Assembly: GCA_937907165.1 (NCBI GenBank)
Contig: CALCUH010000042.1
Location: 1 to 18,222, forward strand
DNA from: an uncultured Bacteroidales bacterium
GTDB taxonomy: Bacteria; Bacteroidota; Bacteroidia; Bacteroidales; Paludibacteraceae
DNA length: 18,222 nucleotides
Direction: 5' to 3'
Made by a program: the position numbers and the translations under genes. A model generated the notes under the pieces. It saw nothing but the letters and a program-made list of their open reading frames with translations. It was not told the origin of the DNA and made no database searches. This document shows, one piece after another, positions 14,301-18,222 of this stretch (position 1 is its first letter; each line of letters opens with the position of its first letter).

Positions 14301-15657
14301 TCTTAGGCTGGAACGCTTGGATACCCAAACGGTGCAATGTAGGGGCACGGTTCAAGAGTACCGGATGACCCTTCATGACATATTCCAAGATATCCCAAAC
14401 AACAGGATCTTTACGATCAACGATCTTCTTAGCTGACTTAACCGTCTTGACGATACCACGCTCAATGAGCTTACGGATAACAAACGGCTTATAAAGCTCC
14501 GCAGCCATATCCTTAGGAAGACCGCACTCATGCATCTTCAACTCAGGACCAACGACGATTACGGAACGTGCTGAATAGTCCACACGTTTACCTAACAAGT
14601 TCTGACGGAAACGTCCTTGCTTACCCTTCAAAGAGTCTGACAAAGACTTCAACGGACGGTTAGCATCCGTCTTCACAGCACTTGACTTACGTGAGTTATC
14701 GAACAAAGAGTCGACAGCCTCCTGCAACATACGTTTCTCATTACGTAAGATGACCTCAGGAGCTTTAATTTCTATCAATCTCTTCAAACGGTTATTTCTG
14801 ATGATAACACGGCGGTACAAATCATTCAAGTCTGAAGTCGCGAAACGTCCACCATCCAATGGAACCAACGGACGCAACTCAGGAGGAATGACAGGGACGA
14901 TCTTCACGATCATCCACTCAGGTTTGTTCTTACCGTTAGACGCACGGAATGCCTCTACGACTTGAAGACGCTTCAAAGCCTCCGTCTTACGTTGTTGGGA
15001 AGACTCCTGACCAGCACGGTTTCTCAATTCGAAAGAGAGGGAATCGAGGTCGACGCGTTGCAACATGTCGTAAATAGCCTCAGCACCCATCTTAGCGATG
15101 AACTTATTCGGATCGGTATCATCCAACAATTGGTTCTCCTTAGGGAGTTTGTCCAAAATGTCCAAATACTCCTCCTCGGTAAGCAAATCCTGCTCAGCGA
15201 TACCTTCGCTCTCCATCACACCTGGTTGGATAACGACATAACGCTCATAATAGATAACCGCATCCAATTTCTTTGTTGGCATACCCAACAAATAACCTAT
15301 CTTATTTGGCAAGGAACGGAAGTACCAGATGTGAGCCACTGGAACGACGAGCTGGATATGTCCCATACGTTCACGACGCACTTTCTTTTCTGTAACCTCC
15401 ACACCACAACGGTCGCAGACGATACCCTTATAACGGATACGTTTATACTTACCGCAATGGCACTCATAATCCTTCACCGGACCGAAGATACGCTCACAGA
15501 ACAAACCATCCCTCTCAGGCTTGTAAGTTCTATAATTGATGGTCTCAGGTTTTAACACCTCACCGCTGGACTCCTCGAGGATCTCCTCTGGTGAAGCCAA
15601 ACCAATCGTAATCTTAGTGAAGGAACTCTTTATCCTACTATCTTTTTTAAAAGCCAT
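11365..15657 (-). CDS. rpoC: DNA-directed RNA polymerase subunit beta'
   Basis: This is the 1430-residue beta' subunit, which carries half of the polymerase active site, the clamp and the trigger loop. All landmarks are present. The N-terminal zinc ribbon has C66, C68, C81 and C84. The catalytic NADFDGDQMAVHLPL segment has the Mg-binding aspartates D472, D474 and D476. The second zinc site is C815, C889, C896 and C899, almost the same numbers as E. coli 814, 888, 895 and 898. The bridge-helix/trigger-loop region is at about MLDSGARGSKEQIRQLSGMRG and beyond. Length is typical for Bacteroidales, slightly longer than E. coli (1407). It starts 27 bases after the rpoB stop, with no SD and an A/T-only leader (TATATAAT), so it probably relies on the rpoB transcript. 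The DUF3467 gene follows. Confidence 0.98.
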   Translation of the reverse strand: MAFKKDSRIKSSFTKITIGLASPEEILEESSGEVLKPETINYRTYKPERDGLFCERIFGPVKDYECHCGKYKRIRYKGIVCDRCGVEVTEKKVRRERMGHIQLVVPVAHIWYFRSLPNKIGYLLGMPTKKLDAVIYYERYVVIQPGVMESEGIAEQDLLTEEEYLDILDKLPKENQLLDDTDPNKFIAKMGAEAIYDMLQRVDLDSLSFELRNRAGQESSQQRKTEALKRLQVVEAFRASNGKNKPEWMIVKIVPVIPPELRPLVPLDGGRFATSDLNDLYRRVIIRNNRLKRLIEIKAPEVILRNEKRMLQEAVDSLFDNSRKSSAVKTDANRPLKSLSDSLKGKQGRFRQNLLGKRVDYSARSVIVVGPELKMHECGLPKDMAAELYKPFVIRKLIERGIVKTVKSAKKIVDRKDPVVWDILEYVMKGHPVLLNRAPTLHRLGIQAFQPKMIEGKAIQLHPLACTAFNADFDGDQMAVHLPLGNEAVLEAQMLMLASHNILNPANGSPITVPSQDMVLGLYYITKPRKGALGEGLTFYGVEEAHIAYNEKKVALHAPIKVIVKDLNDKGELVDTMVETTVGRLIFNENVPAEVGYVNTLITKKSLRDIIGNVIKVCGVARTAQFLDDIKNLGYYMAFRGCLSFNLENVIIPKEKDELVRKGYNEVEEIMNNYNMGFITYNERYNQIIDTWTHINAELSNILMKTISSDDQGFNSVYMMLDSGARGSKEQIRQLSGMRGLMAKPQKAGAEGGQIIENPILSNFKEGLSVLEYFISTHGARKGLADTALKTADAGYLTRRLVDVSHDVIINEVDCGTLRGLVCTELKNNEEVVASLYERILGRVSVHDIQHPLTGEIIVRSGEEIREDAAQIIQDSPIERVEIRSVLTCESKKGVCAKCYGRNLATGRLVQKGEAVGVIAAQSIGEPGTQLTLRTFHVGGVAGNIAAESGIVSRYEGNIEIDELRTVDSEDENGTPIKIVVSRYTEMRIVDPNTKIALTTANIPYGAKLFVSDGQKLSKGDKVCEWDPFNAVIITEVAGKISFENVIENVTYKTESDETTGLKEKIIIESKDKTKVPEARIVDAKGNVVKSYSLPVGAHVIVDDKESVKTGQLLVKIPRAVGKAGDITGGLPRVTELFEARNPSNPAVVSEIDGEVTFGKIKRGNREIVVTSKTGDVHKYLVPLSKQILVQENDFVRAGTALSDGAITPSDILAIKGPTAVQEYIVNEVQDVYRLQGVKINDKHFEVIVRQMMRKVEIEDAGDTRFLEKEIVDKLEFMEENDRIFGKKVVVDAGDSENLKPGQIVTVRKLRDENSMLKRRDMKIVETRDAVPAISSQILQGITRAALQTTSFMSAASFQETTKVLNDAAIRGKVDFLDGMKENVICGHLIPAGTGQRDFDRLIVGSREEMEPLYGPANQDAETSSVEEEA

Positions 15658-15684
15658 ATTATATATTGAAAAGAGTTATACTAA

Positions 15685-18222
<2,538 letters not shown>

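Noticed and set aside
14962..15555. Long plus-strand frame opposite rpoC
   Set aside because: Antisense shadow of a conserved core gene; the same holds for 11638-12105 and 13987-14436.

Overview
The window comes from a chromosome of the phylum Bacteroidota, most likely order Bacteroidales; I cannot fix the genus. Three things point there: several promoters of the Bacteroides type (TTTG, about 19 bases, then TAnnTTTG), many start codons without a Shine-Dalgarno (SD) sequence behind an A/T-rich leader, and a DUF3467 gene directly after rpoC. Every complete gene is intact. I see no insertion sequence, integrase, tRNA, rRNA or CRISPR array.

Layout. (1) 1-2519, minus strand: a coiled-coil gene in the ZapB-like position, zapA, rny (RNase Y) and the first 80 codons of ffh. 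A consensus promoter lies just upstream, and a promoter-like box plus intrinsic terminator sits between zapA and rny. (2) 2520-2818: non-coding, with divergent promoters. (3) 2819-4783, plus strand: a sugar-phosphate nucleotidyltransferase-like gene and galE, closed by a strong terminator. (4) 4886-5614, plus strand: a small exported BspA-like leucine-rich-repeat protein, whose promoter overlaps the galE terminator. (5) 5616-9170, minus strand: two ABC exporter half-transporters that look like the unequal halves of a heterodimer. (6) 9442-9804, minus strand: a small secreted protein resembling DUF4377. (7) 9971/10082-10855, plus strand: a class I SAM-dependent methyltransferase. (8) 10966 to the window end, minus strand: the end of the RNA polymerase operon, rpoB (5' end missing) - rpoC - DUF3467 gene, closed by a terminator.

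Most of the window is core machinery: transcription (rpoBC), RNA turnover (rny), protein targeting (ffh), division (zapA and partner) and sugar nucleotides (galE and neighbour). The accessory genes are the LRR protein, the ABC pair, the DUF4377-like protein and the methyltransferase. I found no clear undescribed multi-gene system. The points most worth checking are the zapA-rny promoter/terminator module, the ZapB-like gene, the interlocked terminator and promoter before the LRR gene, and the asymmetric ABC sites.
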